From Jannaschia sp. CCS1 (lineage in GTDB: Bacteria > Pseudomonadota > Alphaproteobacteria > Rhodobacterales > Rhodobacteraceae): a DNA stretch of 64,000 nucleotides. The stretch spans positions 1,054,001-1,118,000 of the forward strand of contig NC_007802.1 of NCBI RefSeq assembly GCF_000013565.1, written 5' to 3'. The translations under genes were made by a program, and so were the position numbers. Numbering within the stretch: position 1 is the stretch's first letter; each line of letters starts with the position of its first letter. Shown one piece after another: positions 50,812-58,795 of this stretch. Below the pieces are notes generated by a model. The model was not told the DNA's origin. It saw only the letters and a list, made by a program, of their open reading frames with translations, and did not search any database.

Positions 50812-51362
50812 GGATGATTTGGGCCCTCGTGGTGGCGATCTGGCCGGGGATTGGGGCGGCGCAGAGCTGGGGCGACGGCGCGTCTGACACGCCGCGGTTT
50901 GAAGTATGTCTGCCCGAGCAGATGCAGGCGTTCGAGGAGGCTTTGCTGACCCCCGGGTACGGGGCCGGTTGGGCGCTGGATGCGATCAATGTCCATTGGG
51001 TGCAGCATTGCGGGTATCTGGCGATGGGGATCTGCCAGGTCTCGGACAATTCGCTGATCTGTCAGCGCCGTCTGCGGGTAGGGTTCGAGGCGCGGGCTGC
51101 GGATATGCGGGCGATGCTGCCTGCCCCCGGTGATGTGGAGGGGCCGCTGGCGCCCTTATACGCAAGGGTCCACGCGCTGGCCCATGGCAGCAATGCGGGC
51201 GACGATTGCGCAGGCTGGGATTACCGCCGCGGCCTGTGGTGCGACAGTTTCCAGTCGGCGCTGAAATTTGAGGAGGCCGTCTGGGCCTGGCAGGTCGCGC
51301 GGTTAATGGGCGTCCTGGGGCCGCTGGACTGGGATGTATTAAGTGGGCTGGAGGCGGAATAG
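50808..51362 (+). CDS. Secreted cysteine-rich protein, paralogue 1
   Basis: 184 residues, GTG start overlapping the preceding stop with GGGGAGG seven bases upstream. Signal peptide (to about AAQS). The mature part has paired cysteines in HCGYLAMGIC, LICQRR, DDCAGW and LWCDSF, and ends with AWQVARLMGVLGPLDW. The next gene has the same length and the same cysteine pattern ([37 protein letters not shown]), so these are diverged tandem duplicates. Periplasmic; function unknown. Confidence 0.8.
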   Translation: MRMIWALVVAIWPGIGAAQSWGDGASDTPRFEVCLPEQMQAFEEALLTPGYGAGWALDAINVHWVQHCGYLAMGICQVSDNSLICQRRLRVGFEARAADMRAMLPAPGDVEGPLAPLYARVHALAHGSNAGDDCAGWDYRRGLWCDSFQSALKFEEAVWAWQVARLMGVLGPLDWDVLSGLEAE

Positions 51363-51917
51363 ATGCTCTGGCGGGACGCAGGGTTGGCCCTTTTGGTCGG
51401 GTGTATCGGGACACCGATGCTGGCCGAAGGCCATGGACCGGCAGCCGTGGCCATCTTCGCGGCAGAGACCTGTCTGCAGGGCGGTGATCAGGCCTTTGAA
51501 CACTCTTTGCAGGAGGATCTGGCCCCGCAGGATCAGGATGCGCTGGTGGGACTTGTGGAGACGGCCAGCTTTGAATGTCTGGGTCTGGCGATGGAGATTT
51601 GCGAAGGGCAAGACGCCGCTTTGGCCTGCCTGGGGGACCTTGAAACATGGGCGAGCGAGGCCCGTGGCGCCATCGTTGCGCGGTTGCCCGATGCGGCGGA
51701 GGCGGAGGGGTATGCGGATGTGCTGGAGCGGGCCGGGGCGGACGCCGATGACGCCGCGTGCAACCATATGAATGAAGACCAGCGCACGCGGTATTGCGGA
51801 ATGGTCGCAGAGGGCCTGGCCCTGGAAGATGCCTATGCCGCCTGGCGGATGGCGCGGCGGACGGGGGCGGTCCCGTTGGAAGGACATGACCCTGTGGATT
51901 TGGAGTTGATCCGATGA
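51363..51917 (+). CDS. Secreted cysteine-rich protein, paralogue 2
   Basis: 184 residues, start codon immediately after the preceding TAG. Signal peptide (to about TPMLAEG). Six or more cysteines with the spacing of its upstream paralogue. Its stop overlaps mccB (ATGA), so ribosomes pass from this exported protein straight into a CoA carboxylase subunit. A lysozyme-inhibitor-like role is conceivable because short cysteine-rich periplasmic proteins of this size include such inhibitors, but there is no direct evidence. Confidence 0.8.
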   Translation: MLWRDAGLALLVGCIGTPMLAEGHGPAAVAIFAAETCLQGGDQAFEHSLQEDLAPQDQDALVGLVETASFECLGLAMEICEGQDAALACLGDLETWASEARGAIVARLPDAAEAEGYADVLERAGADADDAACNHMNEDQRTRYCGMVAEGLALEDAYAAWRMARRTGAVPLEGHDPVDLELIR

Positions 51918-53518
51918 GATTGAAATCATCCTTTGTTGCGGGATCAGATGACGCCCGAGCCAACCGTGCGGCGCATCTGGAGGCGCTGGACGTGGTCCGC
52001 GAGGCGGCGGATCTGGCGGCTGCGGGCGGGGGTGAGCGGTCGCGGGCGCGCCATGTCTCGCGGGGGAAAATGCTGCCGCGGGAGCGGGTGGCGAACCTGC
52101 TGGACCCGGGCTCTCCGTTTCTGGAGGTTGGCGCGGTTGCGGGGCACGGGCTCTATGACGGGGCAGCCCCCTGTGGCGGCGTGATCGCGGGCGTGGGCCG
52201 TGTCCATGGGCGCGAGGTGATGGTGGTCTGCAACGATGCCACCGTGAAGGGCGGCACGTATTATCCGATCACGGTCAAGAAGCACCTGCGCGCGCAAGAG
52301 ATCGCCGAGGAGTGTGGATTACCTTGTGTATATCTTGTGGATAGCGGCGGCGCGAACCTGCCCAATCAGGACGAGGTCTTCCCGGACCGCGACCATTTCG
52401 GGCGCATCTTTTACAATCAGGCGCGCATGTCCGCCAAGGGCATCGCGCAGATCGCGGTCGTGATGGGCTCGTGTACGGCGGGCGGGGCCTATGTGCCTGC
52501 AATGGCGGATGTGTCCATCATCGTGAAGGAGCAGGGCACGATCTTTCTGGCCGGCCCACCTTTGGTGAAGGCGGCGACCGGAGAGGTTGTTTCAGCGGAA
52601 GATCTGGGCGGCGGCGACGTGCATACGCGGCTGTCGGGCGTGGCCGATTATCTGGCCGAAGACGACAATCATGCGCTGGCCTTGGCGCGGCGGGCCGTTG
52701 GGTCGCTGGACGGGTTCCGCGAAGACTACGGCGTCAGCTTGGGCGGGCGGCCCCCGGCCTATGACCCCGAAGACTTGCTTGGCGTCGTGCCCGCATCCCT
52801 GACCACGCCCTACGACATCCGGGAGGTCATCGCGCGCGTCGTCGACGACAGCTATTTCGACGAGTTCAAGGCGCGGTTCGGGGAGACAATTGTGTGTGGT
52901 TTCGCCGAGGTCATGGGTCTGCCCGTGGGCATCATCGCCAACAACGGCGTGCTGTTTTCCGAGGCCGCCCAGAAGGCGGCGCATTTCGTGGAATTGTGCT
53001 CCAGCCGCAAGATCCCGTTGGTTTTCCTGCAGAATATCACCGGCTTCATGGTGGGGCGCAAATACGAGAATGAAGGCATCGCGCGCCACGGGGCCAAGAT
53101 GGTGACGGCTGTGGCGACCACATCTGTGCCAAAGGTGACGATGCTGGTGGGCGGGTCGTTCGGGGCGGGAAACTACGGCATGGCGGGACGCGCCTATTCG
53201 CCCCGGTTCCTGTGGTCGTGGCCCAATTCGCGGATTTCCGTGATGGGGGGCGCGCAGGCGGCGGGGGTTTTGGCCACGGTCAAACGCGACGCGTTGGAGC
53301 GGGCGGGCGAGGACTGGTCGGCGGAGGCGGAGGCCGCCTTCAAGCAGCCCACGATTGATATGTTCGAGGAACAGTCGCATCCCTTGTATGCGTCCGCGCG
53401 GCTTTGGGATGACGGGGTCGTGGACCCTCGAAAAACGCGCGAAGTCTTGGGGCTGTCGCTGGCGGCCGCGCTGAATGCCCCGATTGATGAGACGCGCTTT
53501 GGCGTCTTCCGTATGTGA
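51914..53518 (+). CDS. mccB: Methylcrotonyl-CoA carboxylase, carboxyltransferase (beta) subunit
   Basis: A 534-residue carboxyltransferase that moves CO2 from biotin to 3-methylcrotonyl-CoA. Family markers: [85 protein letters not shown], and [23 protein letters not shown] and FPDRDHFG are characteristic of MCC rather than propionyl-CoA carboxylase. Pairs with mccA 0.8 kb downstream. Confidence 0.96.
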   Translation: MRLKSSFVAGSDDARANRAAHLEALDVVREAADLAAAGGGERSRARHVSRGKMLPRERVANLLDPGSPFLEVGAVAGHGLYDGAAPCGGVIAGVGRVHGREVMVVCNDATVKGGTYYPITVKKHLRAQEIAEECGLPCVYLVDSGGANLPNQDEVFPDRDHFGRIFYNQARMSAKGIAQIAVVMGSCTAGGAYVPAMADVSIIVKEQGTIFLAGPPLVKAATGEVVSAEDLGGGDVHTRLSGVADYLAEDDNHALALARRAVGSLDGFREDYGVSLGGRPPAYDPEDLLGVVPASLTTPYDIREVIARVVDDSYFDEFKARFGETIVCGFAEVMGLPVGIIANNGVLFSEAAQKAAHFVELCSSRKIPLVFLQNITGFMVGRKYENEGIARHGAKMVTAVATTSVPKVTMLVGGSFGAGNYGMAGRAYSPRFLWSWPNSRISVMGGAQAAGVLATVKRDALERAGEDWSAEAEAAFKQPTIDMFEEQSHPLYASARLWDDGVVDPRKTREVLGLSLAAALNAPIDETRFGVFRM

Positions 53519-53537
53519 GCGTGGGGGAGGTTGGAAT

Positions 53538-53574
53538 GAGTTCTATTGGCCAAGATGAAGGGGGGAGCGGTGTG
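53538..53574 (+). repeat. Dispersed 37-bp repeat, copy 5, supplying an RBS and GTG start
   Basis: GAGTTCTATTGGCCAAGATG then AAGGGGGGAGCGGTGTG. The last three bases are the likely GTG start of the ASCH gene, and the GGGGGGAG run is its Shine-Dalgarno. Confidence 0.8.
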
Positions 53575-53991
53575 ACCCTGACGGAGTTGAGAGCCAAGTA
53601 TCCGGGCGCGGAAACCAGTATTTTCGGCGACTCCGCAACGCTGTCAGCCGAGTTGCTGGCGCTGGTGCGCAAGGGCGTGAAACGCGCGACCTGCACGGCG
53701 ATGGCCGATGTTGCGTCCGGCGAAGATGCCATGCCCCAGATCGGACGCATCGATATCTTCACGACGTTTGACGGACGGCCTGCATTGGCGACCCGGACCC
53801 TGGAGCTGCGGCTGGTGCGGTTCTGCGACATGACCGAAGAGATGGCGTTGGCCGAGGGGGAGGACGAAACCCTCGCCGGTTGGCAGGAAGGCCATGGGCG
53901 CTACTACCGGCGGCTGGGCATCTTCGCGCCGGACATGGAGCTGATCTGGGAGCGGTTCGAGGTGGTGGAAGATCTGGGGGCGGTTGATTGA
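53572..53991 (+). CDS. ASCH-domain protein
   Basis: 139 residues. ASCH fold (beta barrel related to PUA), with TLTELRAKYPGAETSIFGDSATLSAEL, VRKGVKRATC, GRIDIFTTFDGRPALATRTLEL and the terminal EGHGRYYRRLGIFAPDMELIWERF. Family members bind RNA or act as N-acetylcytidine amidohydrolases. The GTG at 53572 lies inside the dispersed repeat; an ATG at 53536 would encode the repeat as a 12-residue tail with no conservation expected. Confidence 0.87.
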   Translation: MTLTELRAKYPGAETSIFGDSATLSAELLALVRKGVKRATCTAMADVASGEDAMPQIGRIDIFTTFDGRPALATRTLELRLVRFCDMTEEMALAEGEDETLAGWQEGHGRYYRRLGIFAPDMELIWERFEVVEDLGAVD

Positions 53992-54281
53992 GTTTCACGG
54001 CGATCATCCGAGAGGCTTTCGTACTTTCCGATGGCAAGATCGTTTTGGACATGAGCGAAATCGAAGGGATGCCGACGGTGGGTGATCTGGTTCGCGCGGG
54101 CGGTGGTGCGGGCCGGATTGTCGAACTCGGCCGCAACTCGACCGACGGTCAGGTGGTCTCCACGCGCGCCTGTCTGACCGGCAAAGAGGTCGCGCCCTAT
54201 GGCGGTATCGTGGTGGTTTGGAGGGCGCAGCCGACCCAAGCGCTTGGGTTGCAACGGATTGAAGGAACGGCAGATGTTTAA
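53988..54281 (+). CDS. Small unknown protein coupled to mccA
   Basis: 97 residues, TTG start in a TTGA overlap with the ASCH gene; its end overlaps mccA by 8 bp. The sequence is beta-rich (AIIREAFVLSDGKIVLDMSEIEG, then GRIVELGRNSTDG, EVAPYGGIVVVWRA), with no membrane segment. Position between carboxylase subunits, with overlaps on both sides, suggests real translation. I recognise no family. Confidence 0.6.
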   Translation: MSFTAIIREAFVLSDGKIVLDMSEIEGMPTVGDLVRAGGGAGRIVELGRNSTDGQVVSTRACLTGKEVAPYGGIVVVWRAQPTQALGLQRIEGTADV

Positions 54282-56202
54282 GAAAATCCTGATTGCGAAC
54301 CGGGGCGAAATTGCCTGCCGGGTGATCGACACTGCCCGCGCCTTGGGGGTGCGGAGTGTGGCCGTGTACTCTGACGCAGACGCGGACGCGCGGCATGTGG
54401 AGATGGCGGATGAGGCGGTTCATATCGGCGGGCCCGCGCCCAAGGACAGCTACCTGCGGGGCGATGCGATCATCGCGGCGGCACTGGAAAAGAACGCCGA
54501 AGCGATCCATCCGGGCTATGGGTTCCTGTCGGAGAACCCGGAGTTTGTGGAGGCTGTGGAGGCGGCGGGGCTCACCTTCATCGGCCCCTCGGCCAGCGCG
54601 ATCCGGGCGATGGGCCTGAAGGATGCGGCGAAGGCGTTGATGGAGGAGGCGGGTGTCCCCGTGGTCCCCGGCTACCATGGCGCATCGCAGGACGGGTTGG
54701 CGGACCGCGCGGCGGAGGTGGGCTACCCGGTATTGATCAAGGCGGTGGCGGGCGGCGGCGGCAAAGGCATGCGCCGCGTGGACCAGGCACAGGATTTTGA
54801 AGAAGCGCTGGCGAGCGCGCAGGGGGAGGCCGGGACGGCCTTCGGCAACGATGCGGTGCTGATCGAGAAGTTTGTCGCCACGCCGCGCCATATCGAGGTG
54901 CAGGTCTTTGGCGATGGCACGCGGGCGGTGCATCTGTTCGAGCGGGACTGTTCCTTGCAACGCCGCCACCAGAAGGTCATCGAGGAGGCGCCCGCCCCGG
55001 GCATGACGCCCGAGATGCGCGCGGCCATGGGGCAGGCGGCCGTGCGGGCGGCGGAGGCGATCGGCTACAAAGGTGCGGGTACGGTTGAGTTCATCGTCGA
55101 TGCCACCGACGGGCTGCGCGCGGACCGGTTTTATTTCATGGAGATGAACACGCGGTTGCAGGTGGAACACCCTGTGACGGAGGCGATCACCGGCGTCGAT
55201 CTGGTGGAATGGCAGCTGCGCGTTGCCGCCGGAGAGCCCTTGCCAATGGGACAGGACGATCTGGCGATTGACGGCCATGCCTTCGAGGCGCGGCTTTACG
55301 CGGAGGACGTGCCCAAGGGATTCCTGCCCGCCACGGGCACGCTGGCGCATCTGGCATTCCCCGAGGGCGCGCGCGCGGATACCGGCGTGCGTCCCGGCGA
55401 TGAGATCAGCCCTTGGTATGACCCGATGATTGCCAAGCTGATCGTCCATGGGCCGACGCGGGAGATTGCGCTGGCAAAGCTGGATCAGGCCTTGTCGGAG
55501 ACGCAGGTGGCGGGGTCGGTGACGAACTTGGCGTTCCTGCGGGCCCTGGCGCGACACACGGGGTTTGGGCGCGGAGAGGTCGATACCGGGCTGATCGACC
55601 GCGAGGTTGAGGTACTGTCGCGTGCGCCGGTGCCCTGCACGCGGTGCCGGGCGGTGGCGGCCGTCGGCTCCATGGCGTTAACCGGAGAGGACGCGCAGGG
55701 GTTCAGCCTTTGGGCACCGCTGGAGCAATCGGTGCATTTGGCCCATTGCGACGAGGTGGAGGTCTTGAAAGTGTCCGTCACCGGGCCGGGGCGCGCTGTC
55801 GTTGTGCGCGAGGATGGCCGTCACGAGGTGGCATTTGGCGGTGGCGGATGGGCCGTCGATGGCATGGCCGTGGGGGCAGAGGTCGTGAGCCACGCGGCGG
55901 GCCTGTCGGTCTTCTGGGGCAACAATTACCATTTCACGCTGCCCGATACGTTAGATGTGGCGACGGGGCCCGGGGCCTCAGCAGGCCGGATTGAAGCCCC
56001 CATGCCGGGCCTTGTGAAGGCCGTTTTCGTGGAGGCGGGCGCGCAGGTCCAGGCCGGCGACAGGTTGGCAATCCTTGAGGCGATGAAGATGGAGCATGTT
56101 CTGGCCGCCGGGCGCGACGGGCGTGTGGCGGAGGTTCTGGTCGCCGCGGGCGCGCAGGTCGACGCGGGCGCGACGCTGATCGTCCTGGAGGACGAGGCGT
56201 GA
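54274..56202 (+). CDS. mccA: Methylcrotonyl-CoA carboxylase, biotin-carrying (alpha) subunit
   Basis: 642 residues with three parts: biotin carboxylase (1-445; KILIANRGEIACRV, ATP-grasp GGGGKGMR, EMNTRLQVEHPVTE), a linker/BT region, and a C-terminal biotinyl domain with EAMKMEH (about residues 605-611; Lys is biotinylated). Works with MccB to make 3-methylglutaconyl-CoA. The linker has a CTRC pair in PVPCTRCRAVAAVG, somewhat unusual. Followed by palindrome array C. Confidence 0.96.
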   Translation: MFKKILIANRGEIACRVIDTARALGVRSVAVYSDADADARHVEMADEAVHIGGPAPKDSYLRGDAIIAAALEKNAEAIHPGYGFLSENPEFVEAVEAAGLTFIGPSASAIRAMGLKDAAKALMEEAGVPVVPGYHGASQDGLADRAAEVGYPVLIKAVAGGGGKGMRRVDQAQDFEEALASAQGEAGTAFGNDAVLIEKFVATPRHIEVQVFGDGTRAVHLFERDCSLQRRHQKVIEEAPAPGMTPEMRAAMGQAAVRAAEAIGYKGAGTVEFIVDATDGLRADRFYFMEMNTRLQVEHPVTEAITGVDLVEWQLRVAAGEPLPMGQDDLAIDGHAFEARLYAEDVPKGFLPATGTLAHLAFPEGARADTGVRPGDEISPWYDPMIAKLIVHGPTREIALAKLDQALSETQVAGSVTNLAFLRALARHTGFGRGEVDTGLIDREVEVLSRAPVPCTRCRAVAAVGSMALTGEDAQGFSLWAPLEQSVHLAHCDEVEVLKVSVTGPGRAVVVREDGRHEVAFGGGGWAVDGMAVGAEVVSHAAGLSVFWGNNYHFTLPDTLDVATGPGASAGRIEAPMPGLVKAVFVEAGAQVQAGDRLAILEAMKMEHVLAAGRDGRVAEVLVAAGAQVDAGATLIVLEDEA

Positions 56203-56211
56203 GCGGGGGGA

Positions 56212-56316
56212 CAGACTTTTGCAAAAGTCTGCCCACGCCTTTGCAAAGGCGTGGCCGCGCGCTGGCGCGCGCCCAGAGCCTTGCAAGGCTCTGGCAAATT
56301 CCTTGCAAGGAATTTG
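56212..56316. repeat. Palindrome array C (five units)
   Basis: Perfect 20-bp palindromes at 56212-56231 (CAGACTT arm), 56234-56253 (CACGCCT), 56274-56293 (CAGAGCC) and 56296-56315 (AAATTCC), all with TTGCAA cores. A GC-only hairpin (CGCGCGC-TG-GCGCGCG, about 56256-56271) sits in the middle. Located between the mccA stop and the GST start. Confidence 0.93.
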
Positions 56317-56338
56317 CCCGGACCGGAAGCGCCGCGCC

Positions 56339-56998
56339 ATGATCAGGCTTCATCACGTACAATGGGGGCGGTCGTTCCGGGTCCTGTGGCTGTTGCAGGA
56401 AATGGGGATCACGCCAGAGATTGCGGGCTATGAAATCGGTACGCGGGGTATGCGCGCGGCCGATTTTTTGAACCGCTCGCCTGCGGGCCGGATCCCGGCG
56501 CTGGAGATCGATGGCATCAGCGTGTTTGAGAGTGCCGCGATCCTCCAATATCTATGCGAAAGCCGCCCCGAGCATGGGTTTGGCCGCCCGCCGGGGCATC
56601 CGGACCGGGTCGCCTATCTTCAAGCCATGGGCTTTGCGGAAACGCAGGCTTCGCTGATCGAGCAGCTCAACCTCAATCATCTGTTTCTACGTCCCCCGGC
56701 CAAGCCGTCACCCACGGTGATCAAGCTGAACACGCTGAGGCTGGCCGATACATTGCGGGCGCTGGACGGGATGATTGACAGCGACTACCTGCTGCCGTCG
56801 GGCTTCTCGGCCGCCGATGCGATGCTGGGCTTCAATCTGTTTGCTGCCCCCTATTACGTGCGCCTCGATCCCTGGCCCAACCTGCAAGCCTATTGGGCGC
56901 GGTTGACGGCGCGGCCCGGGTTTCAGGCGGCGGCTGCGCTGGAAGGCCCGCAGACATTCTATGCGAAGGACTTCTACGAGGTGCCGGTCGATGACTGA
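56339..56998 (+). CDS. Glutathione S-transferase-like protein
   Basis: 219 residues, thioredoxin-like N domain (RLHHVQWGRSFRVLWLLQEMG, GRIPALEIDG, SVFESAAILQYL) and all-helical C domain. The usual Ser/Tyr position is occupied by Trp/Gly-Arg-Ser, fitting a beta- or Ure2-like group. Translated right after the palindrome array; its stop overlaps the HMG-CoA lyase start by 8 bp. Role in the leucine operon unknown. Confidence 0.9.
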   Translation: MIRLHHVQWGRSFRVLWLLQEMGITPEIAGYEIGTRGMRAADFLNRSPAGRIPALEIDGISVFESAAILQYLCESRPEHGFGRPPGHPDRVAYLQAMGFAETQASLIEQLNLNHLFLRPPAKPSPTVIKLNTLRLADTLRALDGMIDSDYLLPSGFSAADAMLGFNLFAAPYYVRLDPWPNLQAYWARLTARPGFQAAAALEGPQTFYAKDFYEVPVDD

Positions 56999-57845
56999 AT
57001 GGGTGGACATCTTCGAGGTTGGTCCCCGCGATGGCCTGCAGAACGAGGCGCGGCTGATCCCGACGGACGACAAGATCGCGCTGATTAACCTGCTCTCGCG
57101 CGCCGGATTCCGGCGGATCGAGGTGGCGTCCTTCGTCTCACCCAAATGGGTGCCGCAGATGGCGGATGGGGCCGACGTTCTGGCCGGGATCACGCGGGCG
57201 CCGGGTGTCAGCTACGCGGCCCTGACGCCGAATATGCGCGGCTATGACGGCGCTCTCGGGGCCAAGGCCGATGAGATCGCGATTTTCGCCAGCGCCTCGG
57301 AAGGGTTCTCCAAGGCCAACCTCAACGCCACGATTGCCGAGAGCCTTGTTCGGTTCGCCGATGTGGCGCAGGCCGCCAGGGCGGCGGGTGTGCCGATGCG
57401 GGGCTATGTCTCCTGCGTCACGCAATGCCCGTTTGACGGAGAAACCCCGCCTGAGAATGTCGCCCGTGTGGCCGCCGCCCTGCGCGACATGGGGGCCTAT
57501 GAAATATCGCTCGGCGACACCCTAGGGCGGGCCTACCCCGCGCAGGTCGATGCGATGCTGGCGGCGGTGTTGCCGGAGGTGCCGGCGGGCAGGCTTGCGG
57601 GACATTTCCACGACACATCCGGGCGCGCGCTGGACAATGTGGACGCGGCGCTGGCGCGGGGATTGCGCGTGTTCGACGGTGCCGTGGGCGGCCTTGGGGG
57701 CTGCCCCTATGCGCCCGGCGCCAAGGGCAATGTGGCGACGGAGGCGTTGGACGCGCATCTGCGCCGACGCGGGTTCGAGACGGGTCTGGATGCCGATGTG
57801 CTGGCCCGGGCCGGGGCTTTGGCGCGCGGTTTGCGGAAGGAATGA
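56991..57845 (+). CDS. Hydroxymethylglutaryl-CoA lyase
   Basis: 284 residues. Cleaves HMG-CoA to acetoacetate and acetyl-CoA, the last step of leucine breakdown. EVGPRDGLQNE (residues 6-16; metal Asp and catalytic Arg), SLGDTLGRAYPAQ, GHFHDTSGRAL (metal His pair) and the cysteine loop GGLGGCPYAPGAKGN are present. ATG at 56991 overlaps the GST stop. Length agrees with the family. Confidence 0.97.
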   Translation: MTEWVDIFEVGPRDGLQNEARLIPTDDKIALINLLSRAGFRRIEVASFVSPKWVPQMADGADVLAGITRAPGVSYAALTPNMRGYDGALGAKADEIAIFASASEGFSKANLNATIAESLVRFADVAQAARAAGVPMRGYVSCVTQCPFDGETPPENVARVAAALRDMGAYEISLGDTLGRAYPAQVDAMLAAVLPEVPAGRLAGHFHDTSGRALDNVDAALARGLRVFDGAVGGLGGCPYAPGAKGNVATEALDAHLRRRGFETGLDADVLARAGALARGLRKE

Positions 57846-58630
57846 CGATGGACACTTTGGATGTAACGGTGGACGCGCGCGGGGTGGCCACTCTGACGCT
57901 GAACCGGGTGGACGTGCACAACGCCATGAACGCCGCGATGATCGCGGAGCTGGCAAATGCGGCCCAACGTTTGGGTCGTGACCCGGCGGTGCGGGTCGTG
58001 GTGCTGACCGGGGCGGGCAAAAGCTTCTGCGCGGGCGGTGATCTGGCCTGGATGCGCGCGCAGATGGCGGCGGACGCGGAGACGCGCGCGAGGGAGGCCC
58101 GCGGTCTGGCCGAGATGTTGGGGGCGCTCGACCGTCTGCCCAAGCCGCTGATCGGGCGCATTCAGGGGCAGGCCTTCGGCGGTGGCGTTGGCCTGATGTC
58201 GGTCTGCGATGTGGCGGTGGGCGTCAACGGTGCAACATTCGGCCTGACGGAGGTGCGCCTTGGTCTGATCCCGGCCACCATCGGGCCCTATGTCGTGGCG
58301 CGGATGGGGGCTGCGCGGGCGCGGCGGGTGTTCTTCTCGGGCCGCCGCTTCGGCGCGGAGGAGGCGGTGGCGCTTGGCCTGTTGGCCCGCACCGTGCCTG
58401 AGGCGGATCTGGATGCCGCCGTCGAGGCAGAGGTGACGCCGTATCTTGCCGCGGCCCCCGGAGCCGTGGCCGACAGCAAGGCGCTGGTAGCGCGGCTTGG
58501 CGGCGGCGTCTCGGACGCGGATATCACCGCCACGATTGACGCCCTTGTGGGCCGTTGGGAAAGCGCGGAAGCCGCCGACGGGATCGCGGCATTCTTCGAC
58601 AAGCGCAAACCCGGATGGGTCGAGACCTAG
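57842..58630 (+). CDS. liuC: Enoyl-CoA hydratase/methylglutaconyl-CoA hydratase
   Basis: 262 residues, crotonase fold. Oxyanion-hole strand GAGKSFCAGGDLAWM and the second loop GQAFGGGVGLMSVCDVAV; catalytic residues in FGLTEVRLGLIPATIGPY. Within this operon it should hydrate 3-methylglutaconyl-CoA to HMG-CoA. ATG at 57842 overlaps the lyase stop; the ATG at 57848 is a close alternative. Confidence 0.92.
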   Translation: MTMDTLDVTVDARGVATLTLNRVDVHNAMNAAMIAELANAAQRLGRDPAVRVVVLTGAGKSFCAGGDLAWMRAQMAADAETRAREARGLAEMLGALDRLPKPLIGRIQGQAFGGGVGLMSVCDVAVGVNGATFGLTEVRLGLIPATIGPYVVARMGAARARRVFFSGRRFGAEEAVALGLLARTVPEADLDAAVEAEVTPYLAAAPGAVADSKALVARLGGGVSDADITATIDALVGRWESAEAADGIAAFFDKRKPGWVET

Positions 58631-58795
58631 GCGGCAACAGGACCCCGCGCCCCGACACTAACGCCCCATCCCTCCGCGCCACGCTCATGGTGCTGCGCTG
58701 CGGCGTGGAACGCGCTGGACAGACGGCGCGGGTTTCGCCCATCGTATCCCCTTAATCCGCGCGGCAGATCGCGGGACCTCTTGTGGAGAACGATC

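Noticed and set aside
38813-53574. The dispersed repeat as a sigma-70 promoter
   Set aside because: TTGAGTTGTATT looks promoter-like, but there is no consistent -10 at the right distance, and copies point away from or into convergent genes.
33865-56316. Palindrome arrays as a CRISPR array
   Set aside because: Units have no constant repeat with unique spacers; gaps are usually only 1-3 bases and there are no cas genes.
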